A stretch of 64,000 nt of DNA from Celoporthe dispersa. Its lineage: Eukaryota > Ascomycota > Sordariomycetes > Diaporthales > Cryphonectriaceae. The stretch lies in NCBI GenBank assembly GCA_016584495.1, contig WAID01000009.1, positions 3,224,001 through 3,288,000 on the forward strand. The letters are read 5' to 3'. The translations under genes were made by a program, and so were the position numbers. How positions within the stretch are numbered: the first letter of the stretch is position 1; each line of letters opens with the position of its first letter. This document shows positions 33,094-43,167 of this stretch, piece after piece. Below the pieces are notes generated by a model. It saw nothing but the letters and a program-made list of their open reading frames with translations. It made no database searches and had not been told where the DNA came from.

Positions 33094-34791
33094 TGCTTCT
33101 TCTCTCTCATTCTCCCCCCCAAATTCCCAGGTTTTGAATCTTGCAAGTGTTGGCGTCACTAAGTGCAAAGAATCACAGGTATCCCTCTTTCATGAAGAAC
33201 ACCCCATGGGTTTCCTACACGAGGACGGAAAGCTTTCTATGGTAAGAGGGACATTTTACGAATCGTCACCGCGGTTACGACTAGCAACCACATTTTGTTA
33301 TACACTAGAATTTTAGGGCACATGACAGCATGATGGTCCGCCTAGAGTGTTCGGTGAGTTACATACATAGCACTATGTAGTACTTTACCAGCATAAGATG
33401 GCCCACCGGGTGGTGGGCCACGGAATATCGCCGCGAAGCACCGGTCCTTGTTGGTGCATAATTATTCACTAGCCGAAGAAAATCACGAACCCGTCAGGAA
33501 ATGGCGTAGAGGTCAACTTGCGACAGGTCAGCCTCACATTTCGCTGCTAGTGCTTGTTCTCGGGCCCAATGCCTGGTTTCAGGGCCAGAGGCTACGTTTG
33601 CAGAGGCTCACGCTTAATTGAGTGATTGAGAATAATCAAGTGCTCGAGATGTCTCAAGCCCATGACTGTCCAGGCAGGAGAGAGCCCTCCTTCCCGTCTC
33701 GAAAGTATCTAAACCGATCCCAAAGAATGAATCATCAGTGGTGGCCTCTAGTTTCCCCCTCCCAATGCACGCAGGTCCCGTGGTTGCGGCCAAATAAATG
33801 GCTTCGGGCCTTCGACGGAGATCCACAGTCGAGTGGGTTCTGACACTTCGCAGGCGTCCGCAGCCAGGGCGGCAGGGCGGGCGAAGGCAGACGCCTCTGG
33901 AGGTGGAGGCTCCACATGTCGAGGACTAGGCGGTCGAAATGAGATGATTAAAAACTGAGTGACGGTGAGTAGGGCTGCCTATATTTGAGGCACAACCGAC
34001 AGGGTTTCGTAGGGACTTTTCCAAGTGCACGGACATGATTACCGGCAGCCGAGGTCGGCACATTGATTTTATCTATGCTGATGTAGAGCGCAGGTAGCTC
34101 TATGCTCAATATCATACATACATAGTAGCACTTATATATGTTAATATGTGAGGGGATCTTGTGTCGACTACATAACCGACTCGATAGAGTGTCATCGTTC
34201 AGGACAGCCTCTGTTGGTGCGTGGGATCGTTTTGATGTCAATGACACTGGATGATTAGAGCAAACAGTTTAGTCAGGATACAGAGAACAGCGTGTTATAA
34301 GTGATGTAGCAAGATCGCATAATGCCAGGACAGTGGTGCCAAGATTGACATCCTTGCCAGGTAAGCAAGGCATAGTACGTAAGTAATACCTTGGAAAGAT
34401 TGGCCAGCAGAAGTCGATAGTGGGGACATTAATCACAAAACATAATAAGACGGCTATTCATACCCAAGCAGGCGTTGAAGACTCTAAGCCTCACAATTTG
34501 GACATGGCATGGCTCCTTCAGCATCAACCCAGTGCAATAACTCCTGGGGAGTGCGTGAGGTTCCAGGCCCGTTAGGAGAATATGGATTGTAATGGATGGG
34601 TACTTCAAGCCATATTCAGTAACTACTAGCGCGCACATCGTGAAGGGGCAAGTAAGCAGGGCAACATATTTATCACCGAGTTGATAATCACATATCCGCA
34701 TTAGTAATTCCACCACCAGATCAAATCTTGCCAGACAAGACTAATGACAGCCAACGTTTCGTCATGTTCAATTTTCAGGGCTGTTGAAAAA
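33094..34791. other. Intergenic region of about 1.7 kb, partly AT-rich
   Basis: No gene is supported. The segment 34060-34150 is AT-rich with ATACATACAT-like runs. It could contain remnants of degraded repeats, but no pair of repeats was noticed by eye. It lies between the promoter of the methyltransferase gene and the 3' end of the GAL80-like gene. Confidence 0.45.
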
Positions 34792-36041
34792 TTAACTGGT
34801 GCTTGCTCGCGAGGCTGACGTCCATCCAGTCAGCATTGAGCTTATCTGTTGATGTCGGCTCAGGGCATCAGAGAAATCAGGGTAGTCTCTGTCACGACCT
34901 TCAGAGACATGGTCGTAGAACGCCTCGTACAGCTTCGCGATGCTCCGAGCGGCGATAGGCAGACTGGGCTCTTGCCACGCAGGCCACTCCCACTGCTCAC
35001 GTCGGACCTCATCCGCCGCGAAATCATGCACATCGATCGTGACAGGCTCAGAGTACGACGTCGCCTGGAGAGATGTTCCGCTTGGCGAAATGAGACGGAT
35101 CTCACCGTGCTCGCAGTTGATGTGCCATGTAAGGGCAGGCTCTCCTTTGAACTGCTGGCCACGACGGAAATGCATGTGTAGAGTGGCTCCAACCTGAACG
35201 CTGTCCGAGGGCTTGAGGGAAGAAGTGGCAATGATCAAGTCGGGAACGTCAGATACCACCTCGCCGACAATCCTGCCCGAAGAATCGCGGAGCTTCACGG
35301 TGGGTCGCTGGAGCTGGAGGCGAGACTGCACGTCCGTGGCCTCACCAAGGACAGACTGCACAGAATCAAACACTTCAGGTATCAGTCAGCTCCTAATTGT
35401 CCGCAATAGAAATAGAACCGAAAAAAAACCACCAAATACTAACGATGTGCGAAGCCAATCAAGGGAATGTTTCCCCCGATGCTCCTCTGCGCAAAGTATT
35501 TCAAACCCTCCGCCACCGTCTCGCGATCGATCGTGCCCCCAAAAGCCCGCACCTCGCTGCTCAAGACTCTCCCCAAGCTGCCGCCACGGACGATCTCCTT
35601 CAGCTTCAGGAAAACGGGCGTCAGCCGGCCCTGCAGACCAACCATTGTGTGAAGACCTTTGGCCGCTGCCGCGTCGGCCAGCTCTCGTGACAGCTCCACA
35701 TCATGTGTCAGCGGCCACTCCACAAAGACATGTTTTCCAGCATCAACGCTGGGCTTGGTCAGGGCATAGTGCGTGTCGACGCGCGTGCAGCAGACGACGA
35801 GGTCGAGATCCGGGTCGGATGCAAGGGCTGCCGGGTCACCGTACGCCCGAGTGCTCGCTGGGTCGAGGCCGTACTGTTGAATGGCCTTGTTTGCAGACTC
35901 GACACTAGAGTTGCAGAGTGCCGCAATGGTGTATTTTGACTTGCCCCGCGCCGAGAGGAGATAGGGCAGATGGGCATTGCTCGCCCAAGAAGTCACAGCA
36001 GAGGAAGAGAGGCCTATTATGCCAAGGCGGATTGGTGCCAT
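34792..36041 (-). CDS. GAL80-like Gfo/Idh/MocA-family protein
   Basis: Exons 35444-36041 and 34792-35372 with a 71-bp intron (donor GTTAGT, branch CTGAC) give 392 residues. The N-terminus is a Rossmann fold (MAPIRLGIIGLSSSAVTSW; GLSxSA in place of the plain GxGxxG of dehydrogenases), followed by YTIAALCNSSVESANKAI, LVVCCTRVDTHYAL and FVEWPL. GLQGR, characteristic of Gal80-type proteins, is present. In yeasts Gal80 binds NAD(P) and represses the GAL activator; in filamentous fungi relatives may be real oxidoreductases or regulators. The typical catalytic EKP motif of sugar dehydrogenases is replaced by VEWPL, which favours a non-enzymatic role. No galactose-pathway gene is nearby. Confidence 0.8.
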
Positions 36042-36972
36042 CTTGCCATTCAATATTACCAATAAATCTCAGGCACAAGACCAAGTTTCTAGTCAAAATT
36101 TCCTTTCAGGTCGTACACTTTTTTTCGGAAAAAAAAAAAGACGAAGAAAGAATTGGAGTGTGAGGTGGGTGTTTGTGCAATAATAATATATTCTTGACAA
36201 TGCGGAGCATAGAAGTAGCATCACGATTGGTAATCAATATCCTACTGATACACGATTTGGTCTGGATTTATAATCACCTACATTCAACTTTTTTTTACTA
36301 ATGGCCCTCCATTTTCGGAACAAGATCTGTCTTACCATGAGATCTCATGAGCGATCTGATCACAGAGAAGATGTGTGGAGGGGCCGTCCGCAGTCGTTCG
36401 CTGCGGCCTTAATCTGGTATGGAGATGTCGACGTCGATTCCGCAATTCTGCCGCTTAGGCTTGAGGCTACTCGTAGCACTTGAACAGAAATTCTAGAACG
36501 GGATGAGGGGAAGGGGGAAAGAAAAGGGGCAGGGAACTAAGGAAAAAATAAAGAGAAAGGGAAGAGGAAAATAAAAAAAGAGGGCGCCGGCCACGGTAGA
36601 CAACACGCAGAGATAGAAGCGTGTTCCCGACGGTTTCGCGGACGAGGAATCGGCGAGGCCGCTGGTGTAAAAGGTGGCGGCGAGATTTGAAGTACGGGGT
36701 GTTCTATAGGCGGTCCAAGTTATAGCCTATACACGTTTCTTTTGCTGGCGCCACGGGCTGTGGGATCCCTCGCTGATGTCAAGACCGGATGCCTAGAACA
36801 TGCTGGGTCTGGACCCCGAGAATGAGTTGGACATACACTCTTGTCAGCCTTTCATAACAATAGCCGCAAAGTCCAAACAAGTCCAGGTGATTCACTACAT
36901 TATTTCGTTATAAAAGTTGGGGTGGTCAGCACGCGCTACTGTGTCGGATTGTATGCGGCTGCCATGATTCTG
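36042..36972. other. Intergenic region, purine-rich tract
   Basis: No gene is supported. A purine-rich stretch (AGGGGAAGGGGGAAAG type) occupies about 36490-36590. The left part is the likely promoter of the GAL80-like gene. Confidence 0.5.
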
Positions 36973-38192
36973 CTAATTAAAATGTAAAGATAGGCTTGCT
37001 TCCTCAAGATGATGCTTGAGGGTATCTTCAGTGTTCTTCAGCTCATCCTTGACGAAGTCCTCCATACTGAGCTTGATACTCAAGACCCGGTCTTCCACCT
37101 CAAGGTCCACCCGCCTGTCGACATCATCACTGACCTCCTGGATCCGGTCATCCAGTCTCTCCATATCCGCGTGGCATGCCTCATCTAACCTGCTGATTTC
37201 GTTCCTGATATCTTGGATCCGATCTTCGAGGGCTTTGAATTTTGCCTGGCACTTGTCGTTCAGGCCAGAGAAATGGTCGTTTAGGCGTTGGTCTAGGCGA
37301 TCTACAATGCGGGCTTCAGATGTTGCAAGCTCGGCACGCAACTTGGTATACTGTTCGGCGCAAATCTTTTTGCAGATGTTTTCGATAAGTGAGATGTCGA
37401 ATTCGCGAGGATCAGGGCTGGCGAGTCGACGCTTCTTAGACGACGTGGCTGTGTCTGAGTCTTGATGAGATAGTCAGCCTCCACAAGCACGTGTAATTCT
37501 TATGAGCAGGAGTGACTGTACCTACCATATGCTATCGGAGGCATCGGGGGAGGTGCCCCAAGCTCATTGTACGACGGAGGGCTCTCGGCCGGCACATCAT
37601 CACCACTGGCACAATCGACGACCTTGCCACCCTTGCCATGATAGAGGCTGGCATAGTCTCCAAGACGGCTACTGGGGCCGAAATTTCGGTATGCGGTCTC
37701 ACAGAGCGCCGTGAGCTGAGCTCGAGACAGAACACGGTCTCCGATGCAGACTGACAGGACACGGCGCTGGGCCGCTGATCGTACGGATCGCAGCAGGGCG
37801 GTCTGGGTCCTATCGTTTAGGCGCAGTGGCTCGGGCGGTGTGACGAGGACGGGAGGGTTCTCGAGGCGGAACAGCAAGTGATGCGTCTTATCACGCGACT
37901 CCTCAGCACTGGCTGGTGCTGAGGCAGGCACGGACTCAACGATCGACTGTATCTGTTGGAAATGAATTACCAGGTAGATAGGGACAGGCTCTTCTTGGCG
38001 GCGTCGACGCAGGGCAATGCGAAGCCGGAGCGAGGCGGTCCCGCTGCTTGAATCGAAATCGAGGGCCAAAGACGCCGGTGTTGAAGACGGGGAGGCCTCA
38101 GAGGTCTCGTCCCAGCCGATCACAGCAGGGATATCGTGCAGATCTATCTTGAGCGCCGAGGACGTCTCAGATGGTTGGGCGGCTGCAGTCAT
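36973..38192 (-). CDS. Hypothetical protein with C-terminal coiled coil
   Basis: Exons 37526-38192 and 36973-37460 around a 65-bp intron (donor GTAGGT, branch CTGAC, acceptor TCAAG) encode 384 residues. The N-terminal two thirds form an ordered domain: a beta-rich start with LRLRIALRRRRQEEPVPIYL and VIHFQQIQSIVES, then LLFRLENPPVLV and a helical part with LLRSVRSAAQRRVLSVCIGD. A Pro-rich hinge (GAPPPMPPIAYG) follows. After the intron come a nuclear-signal-like SSKKRRLASPDP and a long charged helix (RLDQRLNDHFSGLNDKCQAK, repeated RIQDIRNEI/RIQEVSDDV units) that should form a coiled coil. I do not recognise the family. A nuclear, oligomeric role is an inference. Confidence 0.7.
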
Positions 38193-38479
38193 CCTGTATG
38201 TTGTCTATCTGTCCCAAGTACTCATCAGCAGTCACAAACGTAGCCTGAAAAGCCCCGATGTCACATGAGACTGGCTCATGTAAGAGACACAGGATCCCAC
38301 CCGCCCAGGCTTTTTGCGATAGAGCAGCCTTGACTCGAAGGGTCAGTGGAGGGAAACGAAGGATCAGAATATTCGGCTGCAAGAATTGAGTCCGCAACGG
38401 CGGAAAATGCAAATACGATGAAGCAGATAAGAGGGAAGGCGGCAAAAGGAGAAAAGGTCTCTCTAATGTCTGGCAGCCC

Positions 38480-38800
38480 AACGGCACAACAAGAGACACC
38501 AGGATTCGCAGTCGGCCACCCCATCCAACAGAGACGTCTCTTTTAAAGCCGACGAGTCCAGTGGGAGGCTGCCTTCCAGGGCCCAGGGTAGATCCTGTAG
38601 CGTGGCAAAGGGCGCGAATGGCCGATGTTCTTGAGGGCTACTGTGGTGTGCAATACAGTATTTTGGCATAGAGCTCTCGACGGCGCAGCAAGCGTTGCCA
38701 GGACTCGCGATCGGCCACCTCATCCACCAGAGACGTCTCTTTTAAAGCTCACGAATCCAGTGGGAGGCTACCTCCCAGTGCCCAGGAATCCTGTCGCTTG
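38480..38800 (+). repeat. Two-copy direct repeat, about 110 bp with 199-bp period
   Basis: The stretch from about 38484 (containing CCAGGATTCGCAGTCGGCC) is repeated from about 38683 (CCAGGACTCGCGATCGGCC). The two cores GAGACGTCTCTTTTAAAG are identical and exactly 199 bp apart (38531 and 38730). Each is followed by the same kind of tail (TCCAGTGGGAGGCT, then GGGCGCGAATGGCCG versus GGGTGCGAATAGCCG). Many differences between copies are C/T or G/A transitions. No open frame explains the similarity. Confidence 0.75.
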
Positions 38801-38924
38801 GCAGAGGGTGCGAATAGCCGACGCGGCCTGCTGCTACTGCGGAGGTGCGATGCAGTATCTTGAAGATGAACTCGTATCGTCAGGTCAGGGAAAGGAGGTG
38901 GATTGAGTGGGTGTGAAGGTCGGG

Positions 38925-39136
38925 CACGTGAAGGAAGGGCAGGCGACAGGCAGGTGAAGTGCCTAAGGGGAACTGCCTGTCCTTCACATACTTTGGTGAA
39001 AGAGGAGAGGGAAGGAGAAGACGTTAGGAGTGGAGACGGCCCAGCCACCCAATTTAGTCACGTCAAGTCAGAGCAGGGGCCTCCCTCCACTCGATTCGGT
39101 CTAGGACGCGACGTCACGTGGGCGCGCTGTCACGTG
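38925..39136. promoter_or_regulatory. Three CACGTG (E-box) palindromes
   Basis: CACGTG occurs at 38925-38930, 39115-39120 and 39131-39136. The last two are 16 bp apart and both are preceded by GT (GTCACGTG), the extended site preferred by Cbf1-like and some other bHLH factors. The first of this pair overlaps ACGTCACGT, which resembles a CRE/ATF site. They lie upstream of both flanking genes: the minus-strand coiled-coil gene (700-950 bp) and the plus-strand secreted protein (1.0-1.2 kb). Binding is inferred from sequence only. Confidence 0.35.
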
Positions 39137-40154
39137 CTTTGGCAGGTCTCTCTTAACTTCAGCAGCACATTCATCATGTGAGGCTCCGTCCAGAGCGACA
39201 CAGAGTTGGATGTACATCTCGACTGCAAACTGTCCATTTATGTGCCATGCTACGTGTATGTCGCGCGGGCTGCCAAATGAGCTTCTTAACGAACAAATGT
39301 TCTCCATCAGATTGATGGGGAAAAGCGGGTCAGACAGACCCTAACCCTCGTATTGATCTGCCTACTTATATAAATCAATTTACCAGCTCTATACGGATTC
39401 TTTCTTTCTTTCTTTTGAATTCAACCTTAACACTGGACATACTTTGAAAGTTTTCATTGCAGTAACTTACCATAGTGCCAACAGTTAGTTACCTTTGTGA
39501 TACCGATCAGTGTTTGGCTTGCTTTCACATCATTCCATAGGAATGTGTCACACAGTCTTTTACTGTTGGTTTGGAATGAGCAAGTGAAACGGAAGATATG
39601 CATCACCACTTGAGGTTCAAAACACTTCACGATCTAGTAAAAGTATTCTTTGGTAGTTCTGTCGACAATATCAATTGTAATAGCTCCTGCAAGGCAGACA
39701 GTATTTGCAGGGAGCTGTAAGTATTTCTCCTGGAGATAAACTAGGTGACCGTTACTATTATTGATTCCTTCTTCTTCACCAGTATTATTTTCGAATTCCT
39801 TATATCTAGCTCGGACTAGAACACAATTTAAAAGGGAATTTGATCAAGGCAAAACAACATTTAAATGGACCGGTTACTGCAGTGAAGTGACTGCTTTGTT
39901 TGCACTGACAATTTTACATCCACATTCATCTGGGACTGTGAAGCACCCGCCATCGGCCACAACAGAGTGAACTCGTCAAGTTCCTAGAGCTAGATCGTGT
40001 ATATAATAGACATACAAGCTCTACCAAAACACTTGCACTTCCTCCTGCATCCATCACCAACAGCACAGGCTTCTTCTGTTTCTCAGAACAAATTGTCCAT
40101 CACTGCCAGCATTCCTCCTCAAGGCTAAGTCAAACTGACCAAGTCATCAACAAG

Positions 40155-40822
40155 ATGTTCAACCACAACCTCCTCCCCAGGCTCATCACCCTCATGGCTG
40201 CCCCCCTGGCCTCGGTTGCTGCCAGCGACGCTAGTCTCCCCATGGCCAATGGCTTTTCCTCCTACTGTGATCCTACTACCATCCGCTGGTACAACGACGC
40301 GCAGACCCAACTCACTGCTATGTGCTCGGCGGCCGAGGGCGCCTCCGTCCTCTACGAGTCCTACCTCGACCTGGACCTGTGCTTCGTCAACGTCAGGGGC
40401 ACTTTATACCTCCGTATGAAGTATTCCAACGTTCCACCCCCCCCCCCCATTCTATAAGTCGAGAGAATACTAACGTGTACGGGGGGAAAATAGCGGAGGT
40501 GCTCTGGACTCCTGCACCTGCGAGATGGGAGACCAGATCACCGCTTGCCAGTTCCACTGCGGCATCACCCAGGCCCAGTGCCTCTGCGACAATGGAGATG
40601 GCGGCATTGTCAGAAACCCCTTCGATTTCAGTAAGCATCACTCCATCGGTTGGCAGCAGGTTGAGTCCTTCTCAGTAGCTAACAAGACACACAGATACCT
40701 ATATCGGCCTTGCTGACGACGGCGAGGGCCACGTCGTGCTGAGCTGCCAGGATGCCGGCACCATCGCTATTGGCGACTTCACTCGCTGTGTCGAGCTGGG
40801 CGAGACTGTCGATTGCCCTTGA
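40155..40822 (+). CDS. Small cysteine-rich secreted protein (effector-like)
   Basis: Exons 40155-40420, 40494-40630 and 40695-40822 encode 176 residues in consistent phase; intron 1 has a CTAAC branch and a C-rich run, and its donor GTATTC is non-consensus (an alternative GTATGA 8 bp earlier breaks the frame). MFNHNLLPRLITLMAAPLAS is a signal peptide. The mature protein is acidic, with about a dozen cysteines: FSSYCDPTTIRWYNDAQ, LDSCTCEMGDQITACQFHCG, QAQCLCDNGDGG and VVLSCQDAGTIAIGDFTRC. No homologous enzyme fold is evident. Size, secretion and disulfide density fit the loose class of small secreted proteins that includes effectors; that role is speculation. Confidence 0.72.
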
Positions 40823-41089
40823 GGGATGCTCGTACGATGGGTCTGACTACCGTGTCTGGAACTGTCCAAGGATATGTAAAGCTTGAGGTACATGTTCACC
40901 GGAAGCGTGCATACATTCCGCGGCAGTGTTTTTTCTCTTTGACAGGGACTGATAGGTATCCAAGTAGCCAGGCTCCATAAAAACACTGCACTTTAGATAC
41001 ACAATACACATGACAGATTTTCGAAAGGACCTTTTCCATGGAGACCGTATTTGTGATTATGTCTGCTATAGTCGAACTGTGAACCAGCC

Positions 41090-42418
41090 TCACATAGACC
41101 GTCTCGTCTTCACAGCCGAACCATTGACATTGGCCGCCCCTCCGGTCTGCAGAGTCGTGGGCAGCAAGGGCTCAAGCACCGGCTCCCAGACAGTCTCATA
41201 CAAACCAGGGCTACCGTCGACCGCCAGACTACCCGGCTCCAGGCTGCCAATCTCGGTCGAGTTGCTGCAGCAGGGCGAATAGGGTCCCCAGAAAGGGCCG
41301 GCAGCCCATGCCGCCCAGCCGATGTACTCCTCGTTGTCAGCCATGTAAGCCAGGGCGTCCTTGAGCATCTCAGCACAGCCGGTGGTGTTGGAGCCGCCAA
41401 ACTCGCTCACGAGGGCCTTGATGCCGTACTGCTTCAGCCACGCCGTCAGCGGGGCGAGCGTCGTGTTGAACGGCTCTGTGCACTCGATGTGGCTACCGCT
41501 GAAGTCGTAGTCCAGGTACTCGTGGATGTCGACGGCCCAGTTGTTGGCCGTGTCGTTGATCTGGTACATGTACTCGGAGGATGGCAGATCTGTCCCTGTC
41601 GAGCCCGAGTTGGTCGTCCACACGTGCCCGCCTGTGAAGCCGTTGCCCGGGGCGAGGATGAGGTTCGTGGCCCCCGCCTCCCTGATGGCGGTGACGGCGG
41701 CCTGGTCGTTCTGCAGGACGAGCGAGGTCGGCATGTCGTGCGGCTCGTTCATCAGGCCAAAGATGACGTGCGTGTTGTTGGCGAAGCGCTTGGCCAGCTC
41801 GCCCCAGAAGGCTGCGAACTGCTCCGTCGTCGCGGCGTTCGGGTCGGTGGTGTTGCCGATCACGCTGCCAGAGTAGGGCTGGGAAGACGGGTCATTGTAG
41901 CGCATGTAGTTGTGCGGGTCCAGGATCGCGTACGCGCCCTTGGTGATTGTGATGTGGTCGATGGCTTGCTTGTAGTAGTCGAAGTGCTAATGTCGCCTCT
42001 GTGTAAGCGGGATGGACAATCCTTCCTTGTGCAGCTGGGCTGAGGTGTTCTTCATTACCGTCTCGTTGAACTTTGCTCCGAGGCCATATGCCAGCGGACA
42101 CATGCGTTCCAGTAGGAAAGCGACGCGAAACAGATTGACCTAAGTCGATGTGAGCTCTTGCATAGACATTATATCTCATCTGAGCGGGTATGATTGTCCA
42201 GGGAAAGTGACCATCTCTCTCACCTTGTTCTGGTCTACGTAGACGTCAACGGCAGAGGCGTTGATGAACTCATAGTCCACGCCAAACGTGCCAGGAAGTC
42301 CTGTGCCAGGAGTACCATAGACGCCAAACTCCCCGCCAGACTCTGACACGCCTGCGTAGTAGATGGTGGCTTGCGCCCCCAGAAAGAAGGACGAGAAGAG
42401 GAGAGAGGGCCTCATCAT
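41090..42418 (-). CDS. GH5 (subfamily 5) endo-beta-1,4-glucanase
   Basis: Exons 42224-42418, 42059-42139 and 41090-41986 give 390 residues in phase 0 throughout. MMRPSLLFSSFFLGAQA is a signal peptide. GH5_5 landmarks are YAGVSESGGEFG, VNLFRVAFLLERMCPL, LDPHNYMRYN, the acid/base in LMNEPHDM (Glu173), VDIHEYLDYDFSG, the nucleophile in LVSEFGGSN (Glu286), and YIGWAAWAAGPFWG. By family knowledge it cleaves internal beta-1,4 bonds in cellulose. No cellulose-binding module is attached. Neighbouring genes are not other cellulases, so there is no plant-wall gene cluster here. It ends in a short Ser/Asn-rich tail. Catabolite (CreA) or XlnR sites were not searched systematically. Confidence 0.93.
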
Positions 42419-43167
42419 GATCACCGAGACGACGCTGTTGCGCAGTGGAGAAGGATTGTGATTGTAGTCGAAGTCATTCAGGATAACTTGATGATTAGCA
42501 TAGGCAAACCCCTTTTACTTATACGTGTGCGAAGCAATGTAAGTCCCACACCCAGAGCTCATAACCTGGTATCTATGTGATGCAATTTATCTCAGAGCAG
42601 CCATCCTTTCGTCCGTCATGACTTATTTCACCAACCCACCCCCCCAAAAAAAGACGACCCCTGAAAAGATCGAGAACCTCCCCGCACAATGACCGCAACG
42701 GCCAAGTGCATATTGGTAGGCATAAATTACCCAGGGGCACTAACCTGGGGTTTGGCCCAGCGAGGTGGTATCGAATCCTGGGCGTGGACCCCGGCGGGAT
42801 GACGGCACGGGTCCCGAATGTAGTAGGATGGAGGCACTGACTCCGACGGTATGCTTGCATGATCTCTCGGCAGGGGGGGAAATCAGGAGCCGAAGCTACA
42901 ACAAGATCTCAAGATGATGTCCAGCGAGATTCCCTAGTCTTGCCAGGCCTGTGATCAAGACCGGCGCGCCAAAGTAGCGTTGCGACTTTATAAGATGAAA
43001 GACCTCGGGTGTATGCTGACCATTCAACATTCCTGGACATATACTCCAGGTAAACATACTAACGCCTCCGTCTGTCCGCCCGCTGGCAGCTAATACAGAA
43101 ACGAAATCGCTCGTCATGGGAGTCGTGACACCGAACTGCCCGGAGACGACGCATTGAGCACAGCTCA
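42419..43167. other. Intergenic region, no gene recognised
   Basis: It holds the promoter of the GH5 gene and the 3' flank of the P450 gene; both are on the minus strand. A C8/A7 run sits at about 42640-42653. Confidence 0.5.

Larger units (their letters stand above)
38193..40154. other. Non-coding region with direct repeat, E-box palindromes and AT-rich part
   Basis: No gene is supported between the coiled-coil gene start and the small secreted protein. The left part holds the diverged repeat and CACGTG sites listed separately. From about 39200 to 40000 the DNA is AT-rich and contains a TTTC microsatellite near 39399-39416. The last 100 bp before 40155 are CT-rich (promoter-like). Confidence 0.5.
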
